NCBI GenBank assembly: GCA_946894095.1
Contig: OX335660.1
Coordinates: 10,855,001-10,919,000, forward strand
DNA: 64,000 nt
Source of the DNA: Incurvaria masculella
Lineage: Eukaryota; Arthropoda; Insecta; Lepidoptera; Incurvariidae
Direction of reading: 5' to 3'
In this document: piece by piece, positions 35,559 through 46,179 of the stretch
Layout: every line of letters begins with the position of its first letter
Numbering within the stretch: position 1 is the stretch's first letter
Position numbers and translations under genes: made by a program
Notes under the pieces: model-generated
The model's input: only the letters and a program-made list of their open reading frames with translations
What the model was told of the DNA's origin: nothing
Databases searched by the model: none

Positions 35559-35561
35559 TAA

Positions 35562-35700
35562 GTGCCACACCACGATCTTCCTTTGATTGAATTGGATGGA
35601 AAACATGGGAAATTTTCATTGCCGCTTCGACCGTCGTTCATTCAATGCGATTGTGCCATATCGGGCAGGACCCAGTTACGGTTTGACAAACCACGAAAGA
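35562..35700 (-). repeat. Right half of the interrupted SINE
   Basis: GTGCCACACCACGATCTTCC continues the SINE cut at 29264. It includes GAATTGGATGGAAAACATGG and CATTGCCGCTTCGACCGTCG. Confidence 0.72.
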
Positions 35701-36377
35701 CAAATTCCTTACTCTATCCTTGCATGCACGGGCCGAAATGAATTTGTATTTACTTACATGTCGGAACCCTACGAAATTGCCTACATGGAATAACTTTCCT
35801 AATGTGATTATGATAGCGACCGGGCAGTCTGTGTGACGCTTATCTGTGAGTGAGGAATGCTAGATTTTGTCATTGTGATACAATACTTTTGTAATTCACA
35901 CCTCCAAGTACTTCGATTTTATTTTGTTATGATCCTAACCGCTTTGAGAACTCGCCTTTTTTGTCTCATGTTAAACAATGAACTACTTTAGGAGATATCA
36001 TTAATTTTGTAATAAATATTATACAGCGCCATCTATTGACATGATGGCCGTTGGAGTTTGGTTCGAAACGTCCTTAAATAATAACATATTTCCCAGCTAT
36101 TAATAGATTAACTCACTTCCGAACTCGAACTTACGCTTTCCTGAATGGACCTCCAGTTCGCTTCCCGAGTAGACCGCTGTTGACTGACATTGACAGTGGC
36201 CATTAATCTGTGATTTTCATAACATAACCTCGATCGAATACCATTTTGTCAAGAATATTTAAATTAATTTTGCCATATATCGTTGAATATAAGTTTTGTG
36301 TTAATGATATTTTTTTAAGCTGGAATTAATAATCAAGTTTTTGGAGTTACGTCTTTTTTTAGTTTTGCCAGTACAGT
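35701..36377. promoter_or_regulatory. Upstream region of the RPC3 gene
   Basis: AT-rich and without a CpG island. No TATA box or initiator could be singled out. The start codon sits in CAGTATGTCG. Confidence 0.35.
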
Positions 36378-36524
36378 ATGTCGTGCCAACTTGGTGCATT
36401 GGTGTCCGAATTGCTAAGCCGGTTCCTCGGCGACCTGGTTGCTAGAGTGGGCTCCGATCTTTTTACCCACGGCAGTAAACCGGTCGTCCTTCTCGTCAAA
36501 TCCACTGGTCTGCCGCGCGCGCAG
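36378..36524 (+). CDS. POLR3C: RPC3 exon 1
   Basis: 49 codons, ending CAG|GTTACG. MSCQLGALVSELLSRFLGDL aligns with the first winged helix of human RPC62 (CSLLLQEHFGEIVEKIG). Confidence 0.93.
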
Positions 36525-39500
36525 GTTACGTTTATTAATTTATAGTTTATTGTTGAATCATGTAGTTACGGAAGTCTTCTTCGCGTTAAATATATCAGCA
36601 GGATAATACATATAATGAATTTTCAACAGGTAATAGAGTGTTTGCGGGCACTCCTGAAATACAACCTGGCGACGTTTGAGCCTTCCAAGAACGAGTTTAC
36701 AGCTGATTATAAGTTATGCCCCGAAAGTGTCCTGCAATTCTTGCGGTACCCTAGGTAACATACAGAATGTAATTACCCTCTTAGAGCAGGTCAACATGTA
36801 GTACCATGCAAGGTTTCAAACTTTCTATTGATTGTTAGGAAATTTCATATTTTTTTGGTAGAGGTTTCCATTAGCCATGCAAAAATCGTGACGCGTGGCT
36901 GCGCCAAAAGATCGTGCTGGGTCGGCCCCTTCGCTTAATCGAGCGCTCGCTACACTCGGGTTCTCCTGCATGACCTTTTGGCTCCGCAACACTCTAGGGA
37001 TGACAAACAGTAACAGGTAATAGTGGTAATAGCGTGGTGGCTTCTATAATTTTAATTCTTCCAATAACTGTTTTACATTCGAAACAGATTGACATTTTAC
37101 AACTAGGTAGTGAATGGATTTTATCTAAAACATTTTGTGTATGATATTTATTTACAGATACCTTCTTCAAATAAAAAACAAGTTTGGAACGGAAGCAGAA
37201 CTAATCATAGAAGAAACTTTACAGCACGGAACAATTACTGCTGGTCAATTGATTATCAATATTGCTAGGAAATACAAAGACGACACGGTCAGTTCAATCT
37301 TCTCCCTTACACTTTTTCTAGTTGAATAGAGAGATATAACTTGTTCCACAAGTAGAGGGATGTAGGGGAGAACAAAACAATGAACTTATTATTGTTATTT
37401 AAAGCCGACTTAGTCAAGTTTAAGAGAAATTAATTACAAATAGACAGTTAAATACAAACAATGAAGATAGATAAAACCTACAGTAGAACATCGATTATCC
37501 AATCAACCGCTTATCCGAACAGGGTAATTCTCTCAAGGCGCGAATACAATGTGAAGAAGCATCTGGCCGGCTGGCATGGTTTTCCTGGCCCCTTAAGAAT
37601 GCCCAATGGACATTGTTGGACTGAGATTCGGACATACGTCATATGTTGTTGTTGTTGTTGTTGTTGTTGTCGGCGAGTGGCTGCCGACGCTTGAACGCAC
37701 TTGACACGAGGCCATTGTGCTCAGTAACCCGACTTTTGGCTCACTTCAGCCAGCCGAGCTCTTCCACAAAGCGTAGCAGCCCTTTAGGGTCTTTCCACAC
37801 TTGCGGGTCGCTCCTTTCGAAGCTAAAGACCCCCGTCCAAAATGTCTGCAGTTGTCTACATTCCATGACTATATGTGCCGGTGTCTCCTCCGCCTCCAAG
37901 CAGGCCCTGCAGAGGGGACTGTCCGTGACTCCAATTGTGTGAAGGTGTTTGTTGAGCTGGCAGTGGCCCGTGAGTAGGCTTACCACCGTTCTCAACTGTG
38001 GTCTGTGCAGCTGTAGGAGTTTCCTTGTTAGGTGTGGATCCGGTGCTGGCACTGCTTCCCTTGATTGTCTGCAGTCTGCTGTAGATGACCACCTTGCAGT
38101 GTGAGCCCGTGTCATTCGTTTCCTCAGCCAGGTCTTGACTTCACTGAAGGGGGTTGGCATGAATGGTTCTGGTCCGACGGGCTTTAAACTCGAACCTTGG
38201 CGAGATCGTCGGCCGCATCGTTGCCATAGCTCCCGCTATGTCCCTTTATCCACTGGAGTGTGATCCTGTTGTCGATTGAGATGTCCTGTAAAGCCTCATG
38301 ACATTGTTTAATTAGTCCAGAAGTGAATGTTTGATTGGCAAGAGCCTTCAAAACAGATGCACTGTCGGTTAGTATTCTGATTGTATAGTCTACCATTTCA
38401 CGCTGTTTTATTGCTGCGGCTGCCTCAATTAGACCTACACACTCCGCCTGAAAGATGGAGTTTCCGGCGCCCAGCATAACTGTTCTTTTGATATTGAGGT
38501 CTGCTGAGAAACAGCCAGCTCCCGTACCATACTCGGTTTTAGAGCCATCCATACGTCATATGTCACGCCATATATAAAAAACACGCAGTGCTTATTTACA
38601 TACAGGTTCATTAACATTTTAGGAAAAGAAGATAACGGTATCGGGTCTCCGTGACATCCTGATAAGTCTCGTGACGGCCGGCTACGTGCAGGCAGCGCCG
38701 GCGCCAGCGCGCGGCGAAGGCGACACGTGGGCCGACGTGCCCGCACTGCTTGAGCAGCCTCTGGGTGACGGCACCACACCCGACGTTGACGTGCGGACGC
38801 TGGCCCAGCTCGTCGACACTGCTGACCAGCCGACAACCTCGCCCGATGGTAATTAGGTCCACTGTTAAAGTTCCTATTGTCTTTTACTAAGCAGGACCTT
38901 TTAGTCACAGCCCTCTAGAGTCTAGTCCCTATAGTCCTTTTGTAAGCAGGATCCTCTAACCACAGCCCTCTACAGTCTAGTCCCTATAGTCATTTTGTAA
39001 GCAGGATCCTCTGTCTTGTCTAGAGAAAGTGGCACTTTGAAAAACCCTTTAGCAAGATTGAACAAGTAGACTATTCTAGTTTTGTATGTATGACTCTCTA
39101 GTTACAACACTCTGCAGTCTACTCCCTCTAGTAATTTCAAAAGTAAAACAAAAACATTAAAAGTAAAACATTTAGAGCATCTAAACAGTTATCAACCGTA
39201 GTATGAGGAATTGATAGGGTAACGACTCTATAATAGGCTCAAACAAATTCCGTATAGGACACGACCACTAAAGAGTAGGGAAAAGTGGCAGGCGGTCAAT
39301 ATCGCGTCACCGCCAAATGGTCAAAGGGACCATATAATCTTATGGGAATCCAGTCGTGCGTCGTACATCACACAGTCAAATGCCACCGCAGGCAAATGTG
39401 CTTTAAAATGTGTTCTTCGAGTCAGTTCCCATCCACACGAACCCTACATTAAGTCTGCGACTATGTTTCTATGTGGTATGTACGATGAGGTGGTAATTTT

Positions 39501-42500
39501 TTTAAATTGGGGACTGCGGGTCTCATAGTAGGCGCGCTTGGTGGCATAACTCCCTGGTAGTTCCTATCACTTTGCACTTTCAAACACAGCATGGTGCGCG
39601 GTGTAGTTTTAATATTGCGATAACTCCGAATATATTAATTTAAATTGAATGCTGTAGTGCAATTATAATGTGCATGACATGTTTAACATAATGAAGTTAT
39701 TTAATTTGATAATAATTGAAATGGAATCCCCCTGAACAGCTTTCCAATTACCACATTATATTTGTTAATTTTTGTAACATAAAAATGAGTATAGTAAGCT
39801 ATCCTTAAAAGATAGACATATGTCATCGCGGACTTTTCTGTAGACCCATACAGGAGAAACAATTCTACCATACATTATTTTGTTATATCTCCAAAGGATT
39901 AGGCAGCGTTTTCGATTAAGGTGGCCCAACCCGGCGGCCTCAACTCATTTGCGGGCACAGTACAAAACCGTGCTGTTGCGCTCTGGGACCTTCTCTGTTT
40001 CTAAGAATAAGACAGGCTCCGTGATGAGGAAGATGCAACCTGCAAGCCTGATTTAGTAAGATTAACGAAAATTTTAATTTCAAAACGACTTATAGCTAAA
40101 AGTAAACCACGACCGCTGTAGTCAAAAATCTAACAAAAACCAAATAGATTATAAATTTTGATTAAATAAGCTATGTCTGATGACTAATCTTTTTAAGAGG
40201 TTCTTACTTTATCATTGCGTAATCCACCTCCAAAGTTATTGTATAAAACGCGCGAAAAATCCAAACTTTCGGACGTTATAACTTGGAAACCAAACACAAT
40301 TTTACAATGCCAACGGTCATCAGACATCTAGTTCAATTAAATAAAGCTATTTTGAGCAAAATGTTTGATCTCTGACAAGAAATATAGGCGTGATCTTCTT
40401 TCCCCTTTTGTATGGGGAGATGAGCGGGATGGGCCGCTTTAAAGCTCCCCAGTCGGCTTGATTTTTTCCGACATCTTCAACATTTATCGTGATACTTCAA
40501 CAACACATTAATAAACTATACACATAAACCTTCCTCTTGAATCACTCCGTCCATTGGTGAAAACCGTATGAAAATCCGTTCAGTAGTATTTGAGTTTATC
40601 GCGTTCAGACAGACAGACGCGGAGGGGGACTTTGTTCCATAAGATGTAGTGATTAAAGACCAAAGTAATGATGGCGATTGTGAATTTAAGGATGTCGTAA
40701 ATCTTAACATTTTGGGGGTTGCTAGAAAATAATTAATTATCAAATTGGGCGTTACACGAAATAGCTTTGAAAACCCCTGCTCTAGGGTCTAGTCCCTCTA
40801 GTCACAGCCCTCTAGAGTCCAGTCCCTCAGCCTGTCCTGCTCCTTATACGCATGGTATTTCATCAACATAAACATTATAAAACTTAATTTTATCATTGCA
40901 GATGTATACTGGAGGGTAAATTTTGACAGACTACATCAAGATTTTCGGGATGATCTCATGATAAAGGCAATAAGTCGAAGAATAGACGACAATGGTAAGC
41001 AATGACGATTGTCTCCAAAGGTTTTTTTATCTAATACCAATGGTATACTAAGGTTACACAAGAATTGTAAAAATTCGTGCTAAAAAATAAAATGTGTAAG
41101 GAGCCATTTCCAGCTTCCAAAAACTGAATATTCAATCGAACACCGCATACACTATCGGGTATCCAGCGGTCAACAAATAACGTCTAAAGCCAAACCTCGA
41201 ACTAATTAAAATAACCTTTAGGATATTTATGCAACCAGTAACTTTACAATTAATGCAATTGCAAGATATCCGAAAAAGTAAGGGACAGGTACATTTCCTC
41301 CTTATTCCTTGCTGCAAAGCGCTCATGCTCGGGCACCAGCAACAAATACGCGTGTGTGCCGGCAGCCGGCGAGCTGATGCGTCACCTGCTCGTGCTGATG
41401 TACGCGCGCACGACGCCCGGGGCGGCCATTTCCGACGCCATCCCCGCCGTCGACATCCGCGACTCGTGCCGCCGCGCCACCGCCGACTTCCCACTCCTGA
41501 CCCAATACCTCGACCAGTACTTGAAGGTCATTGGTGAGTCGTGCGGTATGCATGTCTGCGACGTAAAAAAGACGTATGTTGTGTATCCCAATGCCAATGA
41601 CAGGAAACCAATTATACCCTATATAACCCTGTATAATATAATATAGAATATTAGTAATACCAATTTAAATATAAGCTATAAGCTATAATATAAGTATAAG
41701 CAAGTGCACTCCGGGTAAAATTTAATTCACGCATCAGCTTCAAGCTGCTAGTGATATAAATAACATAATAATAACAATAATAGATGATTATCAGTAATAA
41801 TTGCAAATTTTCCCTCAGATACCCTTTGAAGCCACTGATTCTCACAGGTGGTTATTGAGCCGTACTTCTCCGTACTACTGCAAACATTCTAAATATTTTA
41901 TGCAATAGTACTGTAAACCTGTAGGCTATACGTTGGCATTATTAGTGACCGTTATGAATCAATCACTGAAGCGAGAGCTCAAGTGATTGGAGTCTGCGGC
42001 TGGAGTGACGCGACATGATTGCTGTGTAGAGGACAACTCGGCGGGAATGGTGCGGGTGACGGGGGGCGCGGGCGGCGGGCAGTACTCGGTGGAGCTGCGC
42101 GCGGCGGCGGCGCGCCTCGTGTGGGAAGTGCTCGAGCACACGGCGCACGAGCGGCTCGGCTCCAACGCCGCCAGAATATTCAGGTACGTCCCTGGGCCGA
42201 CCAGATGTCCAGCCACCGGAGGTGAGTGTCGCGTCGCATACAGAAGCCCTACAACGAAAGCTATCGAGTAAGCGCTACCGACAAGGCGACATCACCTGTC
42301 AATGATATTGTACGCGTTTGACAGGTGGTATCGAAAGCGCTCTCGATTCCTACTGTCAAACGCATACAATATTTTTGACAGGCGAAGTCGCCTTCTCAAT
42401 AGCGCTTACTCGATAGCGTTCGTAGTAGAGGGCCTGAAGACAATTCGGCGGTCACGGTGCGGATGACGGAAGGCGCGGGAGACGGGCAGTACTCGGAGGA

Positions 42501-45500
42501 GCTGCGGGAGGCGATGGTGCGCCTCATGTGAGAGGAACAGATTTGCAGGGCCGAAGTGAGTGAAATCGTCATGCTCGGGCACTCTAGTCGAAGAAAATGT
42601 CCCGCAACCAAATTACTACTATTTCAAACTATTTCGTTCATGAAGATAGCACCTGTGATCACAAAGCATGAAATGAAAAATAAGGTCTGTAGAGGAAACA
42701 AAAGAAGTATGCAGTGATCGAACCATATGGCGTTCTATCATCTTTGCCTACCCCATCGGGGAAACGGCGTGATGTTATACATATGTATATCCAGATTCTT
42801 ACTCTAAAAATGGGATCCCACTAAAATATTTCAGAGCGAATCTTCTCTTCTAATGTCATAATTTATAGTCCTTAGCTACAGAGACACCGAGTAACAGTCA
42901 ACTTTTACATATCTCCCAGGTTGATCAGAAGCAAGAAGTACATAGAAGAAGGGGACATACAAAAGTATGCGATGCTGCCTGCAAAGGAAGCCAAGGAGTT
43001 GACCTACCGGCTGATGGCTGAGCACTTTGTCAGTGTTCAGGTTGGTTATCCCATCGATAAAGTTTTCGTAAAATTAAAGGGATAAGGTGTAATAAGAATC
43101 CAGCAGGTTTTTCTGGATTTTAGGGAGGTAGGACCCTATTACTAAGCCTCCACTGAACCCTAAAAAATGCTGTCTTAGTTTTTATGTGTACTTCTTTAAC
43201 TCCGGAACGGCCTCACACAAAATAATCACACTAATGCGTTGCAACGGTCGGACGCAGAATGATACTTTGCAATCACAACTTCCGTTAGGTTTACATTTTT
43301 TTAAGATCAAAATAAATAAATATTTACTATTATTAGTGTTTATTGTTATTTTATTTACCGTATAATAGACACCGCAGATATTTTAATGTAAGTAGTAAAA
43401 TAGTAACTCAAATAAGTAACCAGCTCTTGAATCAGAAATTGCCAAAGATAGATAAAATAAAATCACTTAGTATTCTGAGTATTCATCCCTTTAAAACTTA
43501 CAGGAAACCTAAATTATAACAAAAACACTTTGAAAAACGCGTTCCGCTCAGAATGAGATTTCGCAAACGGGTCACGTGCATCACACAGCAACACTTGCGT
43601 CTTCTGCTCAGCTTGTCTACTTTAAACATCACTCTGCGGAGGCATGGTAACAGGAGTGTGGGCGCCGTGCGTTAACAAGGGAAAGAGATTTATCGGAAAT
43701 CTGAAAGTGCGGAACGACATTCCATGGCGACTGTTGCAGGCTTAATGTATAAATCATACATCCGTTAACCCTCTACTATGCCCTTTGCTATCCTGTTTGT
43801 GAGCACTCTCTGAATGAGATCATATCTTTTCGGTGTTATTTGTTTTCTTATATCCTTGATGAACTTTTTCAGCCAATGAGAAAAGCTGCGACGGGTGGAG
43901 GGGGACCGTCAAAAGCGATCTACCTCTATCACATTGACTTTCATCAGGTAGGTCTTCGGAGTCTTTCCATACCAATAAGTGAGTCATATAAAGGCAAAGG
44001 TGGCAATTTCTATAAAGTCTTATTTTAAAGGTACTTAGAAAAACTTCCCACTGACTAACAATGTAAGGTGTTTTTATTTCAGATTCTTTCTTTTTTTTTT
44101 TAAATGTAGTTGCTAGTTTTAATATAGACACGAAGATATTGCCGTTTTTCCTTTGAATATAAATGGAGAATGCCATTTTTGCGGTCATCTGATTGGTCGA
44201 TGTGGATATTTCCTTGAAGTGTAAACAAAATCGCCATTTTCTATTGGAGAATGCCACCTTTAGCTTTACCTTTGATATACCAGGCGCTGTACACTGTTGA
44301 CATTAACACTGCAGATGGCGTCGGTGGTCTGCGAGTTGATATACCAGGCGCTGTACAATGTTGACATTAAAATTGCAGACGGCATCAGTGGTTCGTGAGT
44401 TGATATACCAGGCGTTGTACAATTGCGGAGCGCGCGCGGCGCACGAGCGGCGGCTGCACCGGCGGCTGCTCGACAAGCAGCAGCGCGTCGGCAGCATCGT
44501 GCACGGCATGCGCCGCCGCGGCGAGCCGCCCGAGAACATCCAAGACGTAAATGCTCACACACATCCTAGTTTTTTTTGTCACTGGAAATTAATGGCTAAT
44601 ACCACACCCACCATCGTGATAAAAGTCCAACTAGACGCTATTCAAGGACCTTTTCTTTATGGGCACAGCTACATTGAACTTGATGGAGAACACGAAAAAA
44701 TGTTAATTGCAGTTTTGACTGTCTTTTGTCCAATGCGAATTGTCATAAACCCGGGCGGACTTAACCCTACCGGGAAGGAGACCTGCAGTTTTACATGGAT
44801 TCCGAACCATTAAACAAGCACACGTTCGTAACGAAATGCACGCAGCCAACTCAGAAAAACCAAGAAAGTGGTGCAAGAACAGGGTGGGAATTTCAACCAA
44901 TGACCTTTAGCATAGAAGGCAAGTCCACATGCCTCTGAGCTAAGAGCTGCGCGATTTTCATTCAATACAATACGAGAACCGCCGATTTACACTTTCAGAC
45001 TTAGAACCTCTAAGACAGATTGCACCAAATTAAATTTTGGACTTGCTTAAGATCTAATATCAGGTAACAAATATCTGTGTCTGCATGCTTTTGTTTTTTC
45101 GAAAAATCCAAACCGAATGAAATGAATGCAAAAAGAAAATCTTCATACGAATTTGACCCAGAATACATTTACCGAAAAAACAAAGGCACGCAGACACAGA
45201 TATTTGTAGCCTAATATTAGATACCAAATATCAAGTAAGTTGGAACAGTGGTTTTCAAATCATTAGTAAACTACGTTTGTATGGGAGGCGAAATTTTCAG
45301 GTGCTTACGGGCCGACCTTAAGTACTCAGGTTACAGTAGCTGCTACTTTTTCTGACTTCAATTATTATATAAATCCGAGACGCAAAATACCTTGCAAACA
45401 TGTTTAGCTAAACCACACTTATTCCTAATTCGTGGCATACTCCCTTACTAGTGCTGCCTTTAACTTAGTCCGCTCCCTCCACAGATGGAGGACACCATCA

Positions 45501-45622
45501 CTCCGCCGGAGAAGCTGGTGCTGCAGAACATCCACAAGATGCTGAAGCAACTCAGCACCGCCGAGATACAGCTCGACCGCGCCCTCTTCATCCTGCAGTG
45601 GCACTTCCTTTACAGAACGTAG
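36378..45622 (+). CDS. POLR3C: RNA polymerase III subunit RPC3 (POLR3C), 11 exons, complete
   Basis: RPC3 is a Pol III-specific subunit (human RPC62, yeast RPC82) with winged-helix domains. Together with RPC6 and RPC7 it joins the core polymerase to TFIIIB and opens tRNA and 5S promoters. Exons are 36378-36524, 36630-36754, 37158-37287, 38623-38848, 40902-40994, 41366-41533, 42030-42183, 42920-43040, 43873-43947, 44379-44546 and 45485-45622. All joins keep frame, giving 514 aa against 534 in human. Conserved stretches include FGTEAELIIEETLQHG, DVYWRVNFDRLHQDFRDD, YLDQYLKVIG, ERLGSNAARIFR, AMLPAKEAKELTYRLMAEHF, KQQRVGSIVHGMR and the C-terminal STAEIQLDRALFILQWHFL. The linker in exon 4 is shorter than in human. 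Intron 3 carries a LINE; exons 7 and 10 have partial duplicates nearby. Confidence 0.96.
36630..36754 (+). CDS. POLR3C: RPC3 exon 2
   Basis: CAACAG|GTA..CCTAG|GTAACA. It encodes VIECLRALLKYNLATFEPSK and ends VLQFLRYPR, the first winged helix and the conserved LRYPRY junction. Confidence 0.95.
37158..37287 (+). CDS. POLR3C: RPC3 exon 3
   Basis: TTTACAG|ATAC..GACACG|GTCAGT. It encodes YLLQIKNKFGTEAELIIEET and LQHGTITAGQLIINIARKY, matching the GELIVEELLLNGKLT region of human. Confidence 0.95.
37646..38549 (-). mobile_element. 5'-truncated LINE (RNase H end) in RPC3 intron 3
   Basis: Flanked by a perfect 13-bp target duplication CATACGTCATATG (37633-37645 and 38550-38562). The 3' tail is a (CAA)n run next to the left duplication. 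The minus strand encodes an RNase H domain: DGSKTEYGTGAGCF, AECVGLIEAAAAI, ILTDSASVL, LQWIKGHSGSYGNDAADDLA, with Asp-Glu-Asp-Asp all present. Then a zinc-knuckle-like C-terminus follows (LTGHCQLNKHLHTIGVTDSP, LCRACLEAEETPAHIVMEC). It is the 3' end of an R1/I/Jockey-type ORF2. The ATG heading the RNase H frame is contributed by the target duplication. Confidence 0.92.
38623..38848 (+). CDS. POLR3C: RPC3 exon 4
   Basis: TTTTAG|GAAAAG..GATG|GTAATT, 226 bp. It encodes LRDILISLVTAGYVQAAPAP, then an acidic Asp/Thr/Pro linker that replaces the longer charged linker of vertebrates. GC-rich relative to the flanking introns. Confidence 0.9.
38865..39030. repeat. POLR3C: CTAGTCCCTATAGTC minisatellite in RPC3 intron 4
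   Basis: CAGCCCTCTAGAGTCTAGTC, then CCTATAGTCCTTTTGTAAGC, repeat with about a 58-bp period for two to three units. A related unit reappears at 40779-40830 in the same intron. Confidence 0.7.
39916..40442. repeat. TTAA-flanked MITE, family B, in RPC3 intron 4
   Basis: Left end TTAAGGTGGCCCAACCCGG, right end GATGGGCCGCTTTAA. The right terminal CCACC has drifted to CCGCT. Internal deletion near the GATGCAACCTGC junction. Confidence 0.78.
40902..40994 (+). CDS. POLR3C: RPC3 exon 5
   Basis: ATTGCAG|ATGTATAC..GACAATG|GTAAGC. It encodes VYWRVNFDRLHQDFRDDLMI, the counterpart of IYWQANLDRFHQHFRDQ, one of the best conserved parts. Confidence 0.96.
41366..41533 (+). CDS. POLR3C: RPC3 exon 6
   Basis: CCGGCAG|CCGGCG..ATTG|GTGAGT. 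It encodes AGELMRHLLVLMYARTTPGA and ends LLTQYLDQYLKVI, aligning with KQVLDQYLTLL in human. Confidence 0.94.
42030..42183 (+). CDS. POLR3C: RPC3 exon 7
   Basis: TGTGTAG|AGGACA..TTCAG|GTACGT. It encodes EDNSAGMVRVTGGAGGGQYS and ends ERLGSNAARIFR. CpG-rich. A decayed copy lies about 400 bp downstream. Confidence 0.95.
42261..42428. repeat. Hairpin MITE, family C
   Basis: CTATCGAGTAAGCGCTACCG at the left pairs with ATAGCGCTTACTCGATAG at the right. Internal GTTTGACAGGTGGTATCG and GACAGGCGAAGTCGCC are shared with the copy at about 49790-49915. It separates RPC3 exon 7 from its decayed duplicate. Confidence 0.75.
42437..42570 (+). pseudogene. Decayed duplicate of RPC3 exon 7
   Basis: The sequence follows exon 7 closely: GACAATTCGGCGG, GTGCGGATGACGGAAGGCGC and GGGCAGTACTCGGAGGAGCT. 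The conceptual reading DNSAVTVRMTEGAGDGQYS stops at TGA 42529-42531. No splice acceptor remains at its left edge. Confidence 0.85.
42920..43040 (+). CDS. POLR3C: RPC3 exon 8
   Basis: CTCCCAG|GTTGAT..GTTCAG|GTTGGT. It encodes LIRSKKYIEEGDIQKYAMLP and AKEAKELTYRLMAEHFVSVQ, nearly collinear with human. Confidence 0.96.
43873..43947 (+). CDS. POLR3C: RPC3 exon 9
   Basis: TTTTCAG|CCAATG..CATCAG|GTAGGT, 25 codons ending KAIYLYHIDFHQ, like RTFYLYTVNIL. Confidence 0.94.
44272..44420 (+). repeat. POLR3C: 64-bp tandem duplication over the exon 10 acceptor
   Basis: TTGATATACCAGGCG starts at 44272, 44336 and 44400, an exact 64-bp period. Each full unit carries GACATTAA..TGCAG followed by a version of the exon start (ATGGCGTCGGTGG or ACGGCATCAGTGG). 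Confidence 0.9.
44379..44546 (+). CDS. POLR3C: RPC3 exon 10
   Basis: ATTGCAG|ACGGCA..AAGAC|GTAAAT, 56 codons. It encodes TASVVRELIYQALYNCGARA and ends MRRRGEPPENIQD. The acceptor region is triplicated with a 64-bp period (44272-44420), so two decoy acceptors precede the one in frame. Confidence 0.93.
44590..44955 (-). repeat. SINE copy in RPC3 intron 10, reverse
   Basis: Body words AGGACCTTTTCTTTATGGGC, ACATTGAACTTGATGG and TTTTACATGGATTCCGAACC match the SINE family. The tRNA-like head is at the right end (GCCTCTGAGCTAAGAGCTGC region), diverged. Confidence 0.65.
45050..45295. repeat. Snap-back MITE, family A, copy 2
   Basis: ATATCTGTGTCTGCATGC pairs with GCACGCAGACACAGATAT. Flanks are ATCTAATATCAGG and CCTAATATTAGAT. 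Ends TTAGTAAACTACGTTTGTAT, as in copy 1. Confidence 0.75.
45485..45622 (+). CDS. POLR3C: RPC3 exon 11 with stop
   Basis: CTCCACAG|ATGGAG to TAG. It encodes EDTITPPEKLVLQNIHKMLK and QLSTAEIQLDRALFILQWHF, then LYRT and the stop. Matches the human C-terminus. Confidence 0.96.
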   Translation: MEDTITPPEKLVLQNIHKMLKQLSTAEIQLDRALFILQWHFLYRT

Positions 45623-45809
45623 CGGCCGACCTGTGTGCCAACTAAAGTTGCACATGCTTCAATTTCAAGCATGCTGACATTAGACTATCGGGGGGTCGCA
45701 CGTCTTTTGTTGCCAATTTCTTAGACGCCGCGCGGCTCAGAGACTGCACGATTCGGTTGCCACTGGCTAAATTGATTGGCGACAGTCACGTGGCCCCCAA
45801 GTCGCGTCT

Positions 45810-45945
45810 GATGCTGAGATTCATAGACCTTAGTCGTGCTTGGCTTAGCCAAAGTGTAGCTTAAGACTGTCCAATTCGATAGTCGTTCCATACATTTTAT
45901 GTCTATGTACAAGTAATCTCTATGAATCTCAGCATAAGACTTTGG
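45810..45945. repeat. Small inverted-repeat element 3' of RPC3
   Basis: TGCTGAGATTCATAGA and TCTATGAATCTCAGCA are exact reverse complements about 80 bp apart. MITE-like, in or just after the 3' UTR. Confidence 0.65.
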
Positions 45946-46110
45946 CGACGATGAATGTCAAGAGACATTTGTGCGCTTCGGCCTAGATGTGTCACATGTC
46001 TAGATTTAAATGTCCTCTTTGTCCATGCTTTATCATTCATGCGCGTTCTCTTTTAAAGGTGGAACATTCATTTAAGAAAAGGAACTGTTAAGTTTTTACT
46101 TGCAAAGATT

Positions 46111-46116
46111 AATAAA
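46111..46116 (+). promoter_or_regulatory. POLR3C: Candidate poly(A) signal of RPC3
   Basis: First AATAAA after the stop, about 490 bp downstream. Confidence 0.45.
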
Positions 46117-46179
46117 TATGAATTGTAAAAATTTTAAACTGCTTTACAAATCTCGAATTCCTTCATCCCATAAATTATC

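Noticed and set aside
38435..38908. Minus-strand frame antisense to RPC3 exon 4
   Set aside because: Shadow of the exon plus the start of the intron LINE; not a gene.
41132..41597. Several frames around RPC3 exon 6
   Set aside because: Only the plus frame 41366-41533 matches RPC3; the others are GC-rich shadows.
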